A stretch of 64,000 nt of DNA, taken from positions 372,001-436,000 of the forward strand of contig NZ_QEVW01000009.1 in assembly GCF_003287275.1 (NCBI RefSeq), read 5' to 3'. The notes below the pieces were generated by a model, which was not told the origin of the DNA, did not search any database, and saw only the letters and a program-made list of their open reading frames with translations. This document shows positions 29,995 through 38,508 of the stretch, piece by piece. The position numbers and the translations under genes are program-made. The first letter of the stretch is position 1. Each line of letters starts with the position of its first letter. This stretch comes from Paenibacillus taichungensis. GTDB taxonomy: Bacteria; Bacillota; Bacilli; Paenibacillales; Paenibacillaceae.

Positions 29995-30633
29995 ATGAGG
30001 CAATGGCTCAAAAAGATGGAAAGCTGGCTCGGCGGAGGAGAAGGCGGGCAGCGGCGCAGTCAAACCTTTCGTTGGCTGATTATCCTTGGTTTGATCGGAG
30101 TCGGAATCATGTTGTTCAATTCCTTCGTCAATGTCAAAAAGATTGATTCCGAAAATATCGGTCGTGAACCTCCTGATCCGGCTACATCGATGGCATCCAT
30201 ACAGACGGATCCGACGGATCAGAATCCATTTCAGGCGATAGAGATTGCATTTGAGGACAAGATCAAGGGTGTGCTGGAAAATATCGTAGGTGTGGGAACT
30301 GTTGATGTGATGGTTACCGTGGATTCTACAGAGGAACTTGTTGTACAGCGTAATGTGAAGGATTCACAGCAGCTCACCGAAGAAACGGATGCAAACGGGG
30401 GAAAGCGACATATGACGCAATATACCCGGGATGGCGAGATTATTACGTATGAAATATCAGGGGATCAGACACCGATTGTCACGAAAAAGCTCAAACCGCA
30501 GATCCGGGGTGTGCTTGTCGTTGCCAGAGGTGCAGAGAACAAGGTTGTGAAGGACCTGATTACAGATGCTGTGGAAAAAGGACTGAATGTTGCGGCCTAC
30601 CGGATTTCGGTTGTTCCGCGCAAGCAGGATTAA
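29995..30633 (+). CDS. spoIIIAG: Stage III sporulation protein AG
   Basis: 212 aa. One transmembrane helix (LIILGLIGVGIMLFNSFV) and an extracytoplasmic domain with IKGVLENIVGVGTVDVMVTV and GVLVVARGAENKVVKDLI, the ring-building motif fold related to YscJ/FliF and secretin proteins. B. subtilis SpoIIIAG forms a large ring in the intermembrane space. Ribosome binding site AAGGAGGGT. Confidence 0.96.
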   Translation: MRQWLKKMESWLGGGEGGQRRSQTFRWLIILGLIGVGIMLFNSFVNVKKIDSENIGREPPDPATSMASIQTDPTDQNPFQAIEIAFEDKIKGVLENIVGVGTVDVMVTVDSTEELVVQRNVKDSQQLTEETDANGGKRHMTQYTRDGEIITYEISGDQTPIVTKKLKPQIRGVLVVARGAENKVVKDLITDAVEKGLNVAAYRISVVPRKQD

Positions 30634-30698
30634 TCCCAAACCATGAAACACAAGATTTCATGTCATAAGAATGAAGCCAATTCGAGGAGGAAGTTCTA

Positions 30699-31538
30699 AT
30701 GAATAATAAACGTCAAACGGTATGGCTCGTATCCATGCTGAGTCTGATGGTCATTTTGTCCGCTTATTACCTGTTCACTGAAGATTCCGGTCCGGTTAAT
30801 ACGCCTGTAGCTGAGAGCACGCAGGTGGATGGTATGAAACAGGGAGAAGCGAAGGAAACGGCTGGAATCCTTGATCCAACAGAAGGTCTGGTTGTGAATG
30901 AAGTGGTGAATGGCGGCGAAGTTACAGGGACTGAAGGAGATCAAACAGCTGCTGAATCTGTGGATAATCCTGCGGTTGTAGATGGCAAAGAAGCTGGAGA
31001 CACCGAGAAATCACCGGCTGCGGAATCGGGAGAGAAACAAGGTGAAGCGGGTAAAGGCAGCGAGAAAGGGACAGACAAAGGCGCTGCAACCACTCCTGAT
31101 GCAAGTACCGGAACAGACAGCAAGGCAACGAAAACAGATGAGGACGTTCTCAAGGAGATGGAGGAACAGAATACGGCGGCATCTGCGAGCAGCCAGTTCC
31201 AGAACTACCAGTGGCAGCGTGAGGAGAGCAACAATCGGAAGTATGAGGAACTCATGACCGTTGCGGGTGATCTGAGCAAAACGCCAGAAGAAAATGCCAA
31301 AGCAACAGAGCAGCTTCGTACGCTGGAAGAAAAAGAAGCCAAAATCAATGGAATTGAAGAAACCCTGTCTCAGCAGTTTGCCAATGCCATCGTTCAAGAG
31401 GATGCCGACAAGTATAAAGTCGTTGTTCTCAGTGACAAATTGGATGTTAAACAGGCGGTTTCCATTGTGGATCTGGTTATGAAAGAACTGGCTGTGTCCC
31501 AAAATAAAATCAGCGTGCAATACGTGACAGAACAGTAA
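30699..31538 (+). CDS. spoIIIAH: Stage III sporulation protein AH
   Basis: 279 aa. One N-terminal membrane helix (VWLVSMLSLMVILSAYYLF), a long Glu/Lys/Thr/Gly low-complexity linker (about 45-160) and the C-terminal YscJ/FliF-like domain (about 175-279, DADKYKVVVLSDKLDVKQA). It meets SpoIIQ across the intermembrane space to form the feeding-tube channel. Last spoIIIA gene, followed by a strong terminator. Confidence 0.96.
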   Translation: MNNKRQTVWLVSMLSLMVILSAYYLFTEDSGPVNTPVAESTQVDGMKQGEAKETAGILDPTEGLVVNEVVNGGEVTGTEGDQTAAESVDNPAVVDGKEAGDTEKSPAAESGEKQGEAGKGSEKGTDKGAATTPDASTGTDSKATKTDEDVLKEMEEQNTAASASSQFQNYQWQREESNNRKYEELMTVAGDLSKTPEENAKATEQLRTLEEKEAKINGIEETLSQQFANAIVQEDADKYKVVVLSDKLDVKQAVSIVDLVMKELAVSQNKISVQYVTEQ

Positions 31539-31546
31539 TCTAAAAT

Positions 31547-31598
31547 ATGGAAAAGTAGCCCCGAGAGCTGGAATAGATCTCGGGCTCTTTCCATTTTT
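31547..31598 (+). terminator. Terminator after spoIIIAH
   Basis: Long stem: ATGGAAA/TTTCCAT outside and AGCCCCGAGA/TCTCGGGCT inside (one bulge), followed by TTTTT. Confidence 0.85.
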
Positions 31599-31606
31599 AA
31601 TGATTA

Positions 31607-31615
31607 TGATATAAT
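31607..31615 (+). promoter_or_regulatory. Extended -10 promoter for accB-accC
   Basis: TGATATAAT gives a perfect extended -10 (TGN plus TATAAT) 57 bp before accB; no good -35 is seen. Separates accBC transcription from the sporulation operon. Confidence 0.5.
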
Positions 31616-31671
31616 ACATAAAGCCATATGACCGTCCTAGTGAGACTGGCATGATGCCGAAGGAGTGAATA

Positions 31672-32142
31672 ATGGAAATGTTTAAATTGAGTGAGATCAA
31701 AGAGCTGATCAAACTGGTAGATGAAAGTTCCGTTCAAGAGTTGGAAATTGAAAATGAAGGATCACGGTTGTCGATTCGCAAACCGGGTAAAACCGAGTAT
31801 GTTCAGACAGCTGCTATTCAACCGCAAATGATTGCTGCACCACAGGTGCAACCGGCTGCAGTTGTAGCTGAGGCTGCTCCGCAAGTCGATACTACAAGTC
31901 ATTTACATAAAATTGTATCTCCGATGGTGGGTACTTTTTACAGAGCTTCCTCGCCGGAAGCAGGTCCTTTTGTAAGCGCTGGTGATAAAGTTGTTGAGAA
32001 AACAACGGTATGTATCATTGAGGCGATGAAGCTGATGAACGAGCTTGATGCTGACATCAAGGGAGAAATCGTTGAAGTGTTGGTTGAGAACGGACAGCTG
32101 GTTGAGTATGGACAACCCCTGTTCCTGGTGAAACCGGAATAA
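31672..32142 (+). CDS. accB: Acetyl-CoA carboxylase biotin carboxyl carrier protein
   Basis: 156 aa. An N-terminal dimerisation helix, an Ala/Pro/Gln-rich swivel linker (about 50-80) and the C-terminal biotinyl domain with [10 protein letters not shown], whose Lys is biotinylated. It carries the carboxyl group between biotin carboxylase and carboxyltransferase to make malonyl-CoA for fatty acids. Starts an operon with accC. Confidence 0.97.
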   Translation: MEMFKLSEIKELIKLVDESSVQELEIENEGSRLSIRKPGKTEYVQTAAIQPQMIAAPQVQPAAVVAEAAPQVDTTSHLHKIVSPMVGTFYRASSPEAGPFVSAGDKVVEKTTVCIIEAMKLMNELDADIKGEIVEVLVENGQLVEYGQPLFLVKPE

Positions 32143-32197
32143 CGGTTACAGCCGCATAACGGCAACTGCATGAGCTTCGAAGGAGGACAATAACGAA

Positions 32198-33541
32198 ATG
32201 AAATTTCAAAAAATACTGATTGCGAACCGTGGCGAAATTGCGGTACGTATTATTCGTGCCTGTCGTGAAATCGGCATTTCGACGGTAGCAGTCTATTCGG
32301 AAGCGGATAAAGACTCCCTGCATGTTCGTCTTGCAGATGAAGCGTATTGTATCGGGCCTACACTTTCGAAAGACAGTTATCTAAACTTTACTAACCTGAT
32401 GAGTGTAGCTACACTGACGGAATGTGATGCGATCCACCCGGGCTACGGATTCCTGGCAGAGAACGCTGATTTTGCAGAAATCTGTGGTTCCTGCAATATT
32501 ACGTTCATCGGCCCATCTCCGGAAGCCATTACCAAAATGGGTGATAAGGCTGTTGCCAAACAAACGATGAAGGATGCAGGTGTACCTGTCATTCCGGGAT
32601 CCGACGGTTTGGTTGAAAATATGAATGAAGCCATTATGATTGCTAGAGATATTGGATATCCTGTCATTATCAAAGCTACCGCTGGTGGTGGAGGTAAAGG
32701 TATTCGTATTGCTGAAGATGAAGAAACGCTGATCAAGCAAATAACAGCTGCCCAGCAGGAAGCACAGAAAGCTTTCGGTAATGCCGGAGTATATCTGGAG
32801 AAATTCCTGACAGGCATGAAGCACGTAGAGATTCAGATCATTGCAGACAAACATGGAAATGCAGTGCATCTGGGTGAGCGTGATTGTTCCGTTCAGCGTC
32901 GTCGTCAAAAGCTGGTGGAAGAAGCACCTTGTCCAATCATCTCTGAAGATGTGCGTACATTGATGGGAGAAGCCGCAGTGCGGGCGGCGCTTGCCGTGGA
33001 TTACTCGGGAGCAGGTACACTTGAGTTTTTGCTCAGCCCTAACGGTGAATTCTATTTCATGGAAATGAATACACGTATTCAGGTTGAACACCCTGTAACA
33101 GAGATGGTAACAGGAGTGGATCTGATCCGCGAAATGATTTCGGTAGCTGAAGGCAATCCACTTTCTTTCCGTCAGGAAGATGTTGTGATCAATGGCTGGT
33201 CCATTGAGTGCCGTATTAACGCAGAAGATCCGGACCGTAACTTTATGCCGTCACCAGGCAAAATTGGTTTCTACCTTGCACCAGGAGGACCGGGTGTACG
33301 TGTAGATAGTGCAGCTTATCCGGGGTACACGATCTCTCCTTATTACGACTCCATGATCGCTAAATTGATCGTATGGGGAGCAAACCGGGAAGAGGCCATC
33401 GCGAAGATGAAGCGTGCATTGGCTGAGTTTGCGATTGAAGGTATCTCCACAACGATTCCTTTTCATCAGAAATTACTGGATCATCCAACGTTTGTTCGGG
33501 GTGACTTTGATATCAAATTTCTTGAAGAAAATGAGATTTAA
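32198..33541 (+). CDS. accC: Acetyl-CoA carboxylase, biotin carboxylase subunit
   Basis: 447 aa. ATP-grasp enzyme with [17 protein letters not shown] at the start, the glycine-rich ATP loop [12 protein letters not shown], and the catalytic blocks [27 protein letters not shown] and the biotin carboxylase C-terminal domain. It carboxylates biotin on AccB using bicarbonate and ATP. Good GAAGGAGG site. Confidence 0.98.
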   Translation: MKFQKILIANRGEIAVRIIRACREIGISTVAVYSEADKDSLHVRLADEAYCIGPTLSKDSYLNFTNLMSVATLTECDAIHPGYGFLAENADFAEICGSCNITFIGPSPEAITKMGDKAVAKQTMKDAGVPVIPGSDGLVENMNEAIMIARDIGYPVIIKATAGGGGKGIRIAEDEETLIKQITAAQQEAQKAFGNAGVYLEKFLTGMKHVEIQIIADKHGNAVHLGERDCSVQRRRQKLVEEAPCPIISEDVRTLMGEAAVRAALAVDYSGAGTLEFLLSPNGEFYFMEMNTRIQVEHPVTEMVTGVDLIREMISVAEGNPLSFRQEDVVINGWSIECRINAEDPDRNFMPSPGKIGFYLAPGGPGVRVDSAAYPGYTISPYYDSMIAKLIVWGANREEAIAKMKRALAEFAIEGISTTIPFHQKLLDHPTFVRGDFDIKFLEENEI

Positions 33542-33602
33542 AAGGTATATTGGGCTTGTTTGTCATAATGTAGCCCAAATGATATAGTATGTAATAATAA
33601 GA

Positions 33603-33740
33603 GCGCATGTCTCCTGCAGAGGATAAGCCGCCGCACATACGCGGATGAAGGTTGCAGGAGTTCCGGTAAAGCCGGACCGGAAGGGTTCTGAAGGCCAGAT
33701 TGGCCTGAGTACCAGCGCCCTGACGGATGGCCGCAAACTT
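33603..33740 (+). ncRNA. Candidate structured RNA or leader before the Asp23 gene
   Basis: The 226-bp gap after accC is GC-rich and highly foldable. CTCCTGCA (33611) pairs with TGCAGGAG (33653) and encloses a CCGC/GCGG hairpin. TCCGG-TAAAG-CCGGA (33662-33676) and AGGCCA-GAT-TGGCCT (33692-33706) are perfect hairpins; the latter may extend through GGT-CT/AG-ACC. No ORF and no T-tract terminator. I cannot match it to a known riboswitch class. Strand is assumed from the downstream gene. Confidence 0.5.
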
Positions 33741-33767
33741 ATTTCGCGAAAGGTGTGTTGAACAGTT

Positions 33768-34178
33768 ATGAGTACACTGCCGACAGAATTTGAACGAACG
33801 GATATCGGTGAAATCCAGATCGCACCTGAAGTTATTGAAGTGATTGCTGGACTGGCTACAGTTGAAGTCAAAGGTGTTGCAGGCATGAGCGGCGGATTTG
33901 CTGGTGGATTTGCTGAATTGCTTGGTCGCAAAAACCTTTCCAAAGGCGTTAAGGTTGAAGTAGGTCAGCGTGAAGCCGCTGTGGATGTTTCCGTTATTAT
34001 TGAATATGGTTACCGTCTGCCACAGGTGGCTACCGAAATTCAACAGAACGTGAAGCGTTCCATCGAGAACATGACAGGATTGAATGTGAATGAAGTTAAT
34101 GTGCACATTCATGACGTTCAGTTCAAGAGCACAGAGAAAGTGGAAGAAATCGACCTGAACAGTCAGCGTGTAAAATAA
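33768..34178 (+). CDS. Asp23/Gls24 family envelope stress protein (YqhY-like)
   Basis: 136 aa. Asp23 domain: IQIAPEVIEVIAGLATVEVKGV, then GVKVEVGQREAAVDVSVIIEYG and VNEVNVHIHDVQF are the family strands. Asp23 proteins are abundant cytoplasmic proteins tethered to the membrane by AmaP, and they affect cell-envelope stress. B. subtilis YqhY, also next to accBC, influences acetyl-CoA carboxylase activity. Here AmaP and DUF2273 genes follow directly. Confidence 0.93.
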   Translation: MSTLPTEFERTDIGEIQIAPEVIEVIAGLATVEVKGVAGMSGGFAGGFAELLGRKNLSKGVKVEVGQREAAVDVSVIIEYGYRLPQVATEIQQNVKRSIENMTGLNVNEVNVHIHDVQFKSTEKVEEIDLNSQRVK

Positions 34179-34191
34179 AAGAAGACAGATT

Positions 34192-34218
34192 CCCCCGGCA
34201 TCACTGCCGGGGGTTATC
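34192..34218 (+). terminator. Hairpin after the Asp23 gene, possible attenuator
   Basis: Perfect 8-bp GC stem CCCCCGGC/GCCGGGGG with a six-base loop. Only TTAT follows, so termination may be partial and allow some readthrough to amaP. Confidence 0.5.
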
Positions 34219-34327
34219 CCGTCTTGGACAGGTCTTCATAAAAAGCGGAAGCTTGCACCTGAGGATCAACCTTTTTGCCAAAGTGCAGGTTAAGCCATGT
34301 TAGTGAGCAAGGGAGGCTGTGCAGTTC

Positions 34328-34867
34328 GTGGCTAAAATACTGGATCGGCTTCTGTTGTTTATATACAGCATAAGCGTTGGAGCAATATCGGCAGCAGTCA
34401 TACTTCTTATCAGTGGTGTGCTGCCTTACGAATTGAATTACCAGCAGGAACAAAACGTTATTATTGCAGCCGTTGTTGCAGCAGCGATTTTGTTTATCCT
34501 GAGTTTGCGATTTTTCTACATCTCGGTTCGGCGTGATCGTGCTTCATTGCCGTCTGTAGATCAGCGTACTGAGTATGGTGATGTGCAGATTTCGATGGAA
34601 ACGATTGAAAATCTCTGTCTCAAAGCGACTTCCCGTTTCCGGGGAGTACGTGATGTCAAAGCTCGTATTCGTGTGGTCGAATCCGGACTGGAGATTATGA
34701 TCCGTGCAGTCGTGGATGGCGAGACGCCAATCCCGACGCTGACGGCCGATCTGCAGAAGGCAATACATGATCATGTACAGGAGATTACGGGTATCCCTGT
34801 TTCTTTTGTCACCGTGTATATTGCCAATGTTACCCAGTCGCCAAACTACAAGAGTCGAGTGGAATGA
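34328..34867 (+). CDS. amaP: Alkaline shock response membrane anchor protein AmaP
   Basis: About 179 aa. Two N-terminal membrane helices (LLLFIYSISVGAISAAVILL and NVIIAAVVAAAILFILSL) precede a cytoplasmic Asp23-like domain (about 85-179). AmaP anchors Asp23 to the membrane in staphylococci. GTG at 34328 is preferred, 11 bases after GGGAGG and giving MAKILDRLLLF; a GTG at 34319 is only two bases from that site. Confidence 0.88.
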   Translation: MAKILDRLLLFIYSISVGAISAAVILLISGVLPYELNYQQEQNVIIAAVVAAAILFILSLRFFYISVRRDRASLPSVDQRTEYGDVQISMETIENLCLKATSRFRGVRDVKARIRVVESGLEIMIRAVVDGETPIPTLTADLQKAIHDHVQEITGIPVSFVTVYIANVTQSPNYKSRVE

Positions 34868-34881
34868 GGTGAGTTTCACTG

Positions 34882-35115
34882 ATGCTGTGGAGAGAGATTT
34901 GGGATAGTCACAGAGGCCGAATTACCGGAATTGTCGGCGGCATCTTTTTTGGATTTCTTTATGTATGGATCGGTTTTTGGGATATGTTGTTCTTTGCACT
35001 CTTGGTGTTCATCGGTTATACGTTAGGCAGACGAAGCGACTCGAAGTTGGGCTCGTTCATTCCCTGGAGGGAATGGGGGCAATGGCTTGGCGATCGCTGG
35101 CGTCCCTTTAAGTGA
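34882..35115 (+). CDS. DUF2273 family small membrane protein
   Basis: 77 aa with two hydrophobic segments (ITGIVGGIFFGFLYVWIGFW and MLFFALLVFIGYTLG) and a basic tail. DUF2273 proteins regularly accompany Asp23 and AmaP, and this gene starts 14 bp after amaP. Probably part of the same membrane-tethered envelope-stress module. Confidence 0.88.
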   Translation: MLWREIWDSHRGRITGIVGGIFFGFLYVWIGFWDMLFFALLVFIGYTLGRRSDSKLGSFIPWREWGQWLGDRWRPFK

Positions 35116-35126
35116 GCCACCTGAAC

Positions 35127-35205
35127 CCTGCAATATGTTTCTTCCGAAAATAGAGCTGTAGTTTAGGTTGCCCGTTTTTTGGAGGAAACGATTGCAGGTT
35201 TTTTT
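35127..35205 (+). terminator. Nested long-stem terminator before nusB
   Basis: CCTGCAAT (35127) pairs with ATTGCAGG (35191), and directly inside GTTTCTTCC (35137) pairs with GGAGGAAAC (35181, one G-T). TTTTTTT follows. The 35-base loop ends in its own T run. It lies between the DUF2273 gene and nusB. Confidence 0.7.
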
Positions 35206-35310
35206 GTGAAAAGGGATAACAATATAATAAGATCTCTGATTCCATCAAAGATTTTATATTTTAAAATAAGCATGATGACGCTCCAAAGGGAGCGCTGCAG
35301 GAGGCAGGAC

Positions 35311-35763
35311 ATGAAAAGACGTTTGGCAAGGGAAATTGCAGTACAAAGTCTGTATCAGATGGAAATGAATGAAGTGGGCGCAGCTGAAGCCGTGAATATG
35401 CTGATCAATGAAGCCGCTGAAGACAATGAAACCGAAGTGGTCATTCATGATGCAGATGTAATGCGTACCTACGTGACCGAAATGGTACAGGGCGCATGGA
35501 ACAATAAAGAAGCGATTGATGGATTACTGGTGGATTATTTGAAAGGCTGGCAGATTAGCCGTTTGTCGCGTGTCGACCGCCAGATCCTAAGACTTTCAAC
35601 GTATGAAATGGTGTTCCGTGATGATATTCCGGCAAAAGTATCTGTCAATGAAGCGATTGAATTGTCCAAGTATTTTGGTACAGATGAATCCGGCAAGTTC
35701 GTTAACGGCGTACTTGGGCGCATGATTCAGGAAGTCAGCACTATCAAAGCAAAACTGTCTTAA
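35311..35763 (+). CDS. nusB: Transcription antitermination factor NusB
   Basis: 150 aa. All-helical NusB fold with MKRRLAREIAVQSLYQME at the start, and RVDRQILRLSTYEMVF and VSVNEAIELSKYFG near the end. It binds boxA RNA with NusE (S10) for rRNA antitermination. ATG at 35311 follows AGGAGG with seven-base spacing; an open frame to 35179 upstream is non-coding leader. Confidence 0.97.
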   Translation: MKRRLAREIAVQSLYQMEMNEVGAAEAVNMLINEAAEDNETEVVIHDADVMRTYVTEMVQGAWNNKEAIDGLLVDYLKGWQISRLSRVDRQILRLSTYEMVFRDDIPAKVSVNEAIELSKYFGTDESGKFVNGVLGRMIQEVSTIKAKLS

Positions 35764-35785
35764 GTTACAATTAATTATAGTGCGT

Positions 35786-35989
35786 GTTCAAAAAGACCGA
35801 TTTTCAGTACCGAGAAGATGGGATGAAGCTAGAAATGGAGTAGCGGAGCGTAGGGGAAACTACGTGAGCAACTACATGTTTCCGAAGGAACAACACTTCG
35901 CAAGCGTCCGCTTATTTCGGCTGAATTTCATATTCGATGCTGATGATGCCGATACGCACCCTTCTTAATCAAAAGCGGACTTTTTGAAC
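35786..35989. repeat. MITE-like interspersed repeat, copy 2
   Basis: 204 bp with imperfect terminal inverted repeats GTTCAAAAAG...CTTTTTGAAC, in the same orientation as the copy at 7431-7596. Shared interior includes GATGAAGCTAGAAATGGAGT and TTTCGGCTGAATTTCATATT. This copy is longer in the centre by about 38 bp (around 35872-35912), so copy 1 looks internally deleted. Fills the gap between nusB and folD. Confidence 0.82.
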
Positions 35990-36029
35990 AACCTCTAAAA
36001 ATATGTTCACATAAGGGAGAGAGAGTACA

Positions 36030-36890
36030 GTGACAGCATCTATTATTAACGGAAAAGAAGTATCCCAAGAAATGCGCGCAAGCATGACAACAGAAGTGAA
36101 ACAGCTTAGCGAACAGGGGGTAGTGCCTGGTCTGGCTGTTGTGCTCGTCGGGGAAGATCCCGCATCCCAGGTATATGTGCGTAATAAAGAAAAAGCATGT
36201 CATGACCTTGGTTTCTATTCCGAAGTTCATCGTCTGGATGCAAACACCTCCCAAGAGGATCTGCTCGCGCTGGTGGACAAGCTGAACAAACAAGAATCCA
36301 TTAACGGCATCTTGGTTCAGCTCCCATTACCAAAGCATATCGAAGAGAAAGCAGTTATCGATGCAATCGCCGTGGACAAGGATGTGGATGGATTCCATCC
36401 AGTTAATGTGGGGAACCTCGTCATTGGTGACGATAGTCTGTTGCCATGTACCCCTGCGGGCGTTATTGAGCTAATCAAGCGTACGGGTCTCGAGATGTCA
36501 GGCAAACATGCCGTAGTTATCGGACGCAGCAACATTGTTGGTAAACCGGTATCCTTGCTGCTGCAACGTGAGAACGCAACGGTAACGATGTGTCATTCCC
36601 GTACAGCGAACATGAAAGAGATTACGCGTCAGGCAGACATTCTTGTGGTTGCTATCGGACGTGCAAACTTTGTGGATGCCGATTTCGTCAAACCGGGTGC
36701 CGTTGTAATCGATGTGGGGATGAATCGTCTGGATAACGGCAAACTGGCAGGAGATGTAGATTTCGAGAGTGTGAAGACGGTATCTGGCCCAATTACTCCG
36801 GTTCCTGGGGGCGTTGGCCCAATGACAATTACTATGTTAATGCAAAATACACTGATCGCGGCCAAACGCGCTCACGGATTGCCTAGGTAA
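36030..36890 (+). CDS. folD: Bifunctional methylene-THF dehydrogenase/cyclohydrolase
   Basis: 286 aa. FolD family: [20 protein letters not shown] (Tyr and Lys of the active site), PLPKHI, DVDGFHP and the Rossmann motif [16 protein letters not shown], ending [16 protein letters not shown]. It interconverts 5,10-methylene-, methenyl- and 10-formyl-tetrahydrofolate with NADP. GTG start after AAGGGAGAGAGAG. Confidence 0.97.
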   Translation: MTASIINGKEVSQEMRASMTTEVKQLSEQGVVPGLAVVLVGEDPASQVYVRNKEKACHDLGFYSEVHRLDANTSQEDLLALVDKLNKQESINGILVQLPLPKHIEEKAVIDAIAVDKDVDGFHPVNVGNLVIGDDSLLPCTPAGVIELIKRTGLEMSGKHAVVIGRSNIVGKPVSLLLQRENATVTMCHSRTANMKEITRQADILVVAIGRANFVDADFVKPGAVVIDVGMNRLDNGKLAGDVDFESVKTVSGPITPVPGGVGPMTITMLMQNTLIAAKRAHGLPR

Positions 36891-36896
36891 CTGTCT

Positions 36897-38261
36897 GTGG
36901 CAGATCAAAAAATTTACTCCATCAAAGACCTGAACCGATACATCCGGATGAAACTGGAATCGGATCAGGTACTGTCGGATGTATGGCTGCGCGGAGAGAT
37001 CTCCAATTTTACACATCACTCCAGCGGTCATATGTATTTTACATTGAAGGACAAGGACAGCCGAATTAAGTCCATTATGTTTGCTTCCCATAATCAACGA
37101 TTGCCCTTTGTACCGAAGGAGGGTGCAAGGGTTATAGCTCGTGGTAATGTCTCGGTGTATGAGCGGGATGGACAATATCAGTTCTACGCTACACAGATGC
37201 AACCGGACGGTATTGGAAGTCTGTATTTGGCCTATGAGCAGCTGAAAAAAAAGCTGGAGGACGAGGGGCTGTTCTCTACATCGCGGAAAAGGCAGATTCC
37301 CCGTTTTCCACAGACGATTGGTGTGGTCACCTCACCTACAGGTGCAGCGGTAAGGGATATCATGATTACATTGCAACGCAGATATCCTTCTGCCCAAGTG
37401 ATTCTATATCCTGTACTCGTTCAAGGTAAAGGTGCGGCTCCTTCCATTGTGAAGGCCATCAACAACTTGAACCGAATGGGCGAAGCCGATGTGTTGATTG
37501 TTGGACGAGGCGGTGGATCACTGGAGGAGTTATGGGCTTTCAATGAGGAGATCGTGGCTAGAGCAATTGTGGGTTCGGCTATTCCTGTGATTTCAGCGGT
37601 TGGGCATGAAACGGATTTTACAATTGCCGATTTTGCTGCTGATCTGCGTGCGGCAACGCCTACGGCTGCTGCCGAACTGGCAGTACCCAATCGAGCTGAA
37701 CTGCTTGATCAGATCGCTCAGCGCCAGCGCCAGCTGCAGCACAGTTTACGCCAGCGAGCTGTTCATAATCGGGAGCGACTAGCCAGATTGCAACGCTCAC
37801 CTGTGCTTGTGCATCCTAGGCGTACCTTAATGCAGCATACGGAGCGACTGGATATGCTGCAGCAGCGTCTTCTACGAACTGTAGATACACGTATGAAATG
37901 GACAACTGAGAAACAGGAGCGTTTGCGTGCAGCGCTGCAGCGATTCAATCCACGTGAACAGGTGAATGCAGCAAGACGTGAAAATGCATCAGCCCGGCGT
38001 CAACTGGAGGTTGCAATCCGATCCATCACGAGAGCGAAGCAGCAGCAGTGGAAATCATCTGTACGTCATTTGGATGCGCTTAGCCCGCTCAAAGTCATGT
38101 CACGCGGATACAGCCTTGTATATGACGAGCAGGAGCAGAGATTGATCAAATCGATGAAGGATGTACAGCCTGGAGATTCGATAAAGATTAAATTAACAGA
38201 CGGACAGTTGGACTGTCAGGTTTGGGGAATGAAGGAGGACGACAATACCCATGGCGAATGA
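36897..38261 (+). CDS. xseA: Exodeoxyribonuclease VII large subunit
   Basis: 454 aa. An N-terminal OB fold (YIRMKLESDQVLSDVWLRGE, SGHMYFTLKD) binds single-stranded DNA. The catalytic ExoVII_Large domain has TSPTGAAVRDI, VGRGGGSLEELWAFN and GHETDFTIADFAAD, followed by a long coiled coil rich in Gln/Arg. It degrades single-stranded DNA from both ends with XseB. GTG start six bases after the folD stop, probably coupled. Confidence 0.97.
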   Translation: MADQKIYSIKDLNRYIRMKLESDQVLSDVWLRGEISNFTHHSSGHMYFTLKDKDSRIKSIMFASHNQRLPFVPKEGARVIARGNVSVYERDGQYQFYATQMQPDGIGSLYLAYEQLKKKLEDEGLFSTSRKRQIPRFPQTIGVVTSPTGAAVRDIMITLQRRYPSAQVILYPVLVQGKGAAPSIVKAINNLNRMGEADVLIVGRGGGSLEELWAFNEEIVARAIVGSAIPVISAVGHETDFTIADFAADLRAATPTAAAELAVPNRAELLDQIAQRQRQLQHSLRQRAVHNRERLARLQRSPVLVHPRRTLMQHTERLDMLQQRLLRTVDTRMKWTTEKQERLRAALQRFNPREQVNAARRENASARRQLEVAIRSITRAKQQQWKSSVRHLDALSPLKVMSRGYSLVYDEQEQRLIKSMKDVQPGDSIKIKLTDGQLDCQVWGMKEDDNTHGE

Positions 38262-38508
38262 ACCGGAATTGAATTTTGAAGAGGCAATGGCGGCATTGGA
38301 GGACATCGTAGGTCAGCTTGAGCATGGTGATGTTCCACTGGAACAAGCCATCGATTTGTTTCAGCGCGGAATGAAACTTTCCCAACTTTGTGGTTTGAAG
38401 CTGGAACAAGTGGAACGTAAGATCGAGATGATCGTAGAAGAGGATGGGGAACTTCGCAAAAAACCGTTCGGCGCTGCCGTCGACGAAAGCGGTGAAGTCA
38501 ATGAGTAA
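38251..38508 (+). CDS. xseB: Exodeoxyribonuclease VII small subunit
   Basis: 85 aa, typical size. A helical hairpin with NFEEAMAALEDIVGQLEHGD and PLEQAIDLFQRGMKLSQLC, the XseB signature. Overlaps the xseA end by 11 bases, and the following ispA start overlaps its stop, so the three are tightly coupled. Confidence 0.96.
   Translation: MANEPELNFEEAMAALEDIVGQLEHGDVPLEQAIDLFQRGMKLSQLCGLKLEQVERKIEMIVEEDGELRKKPFGAAVDESGEVNE

Noticed and set aside
35780..35968. 62-codon ORF after nusB
   Set aside because: Lies entirely in the MITE-like repeat and is not open in the other copy.
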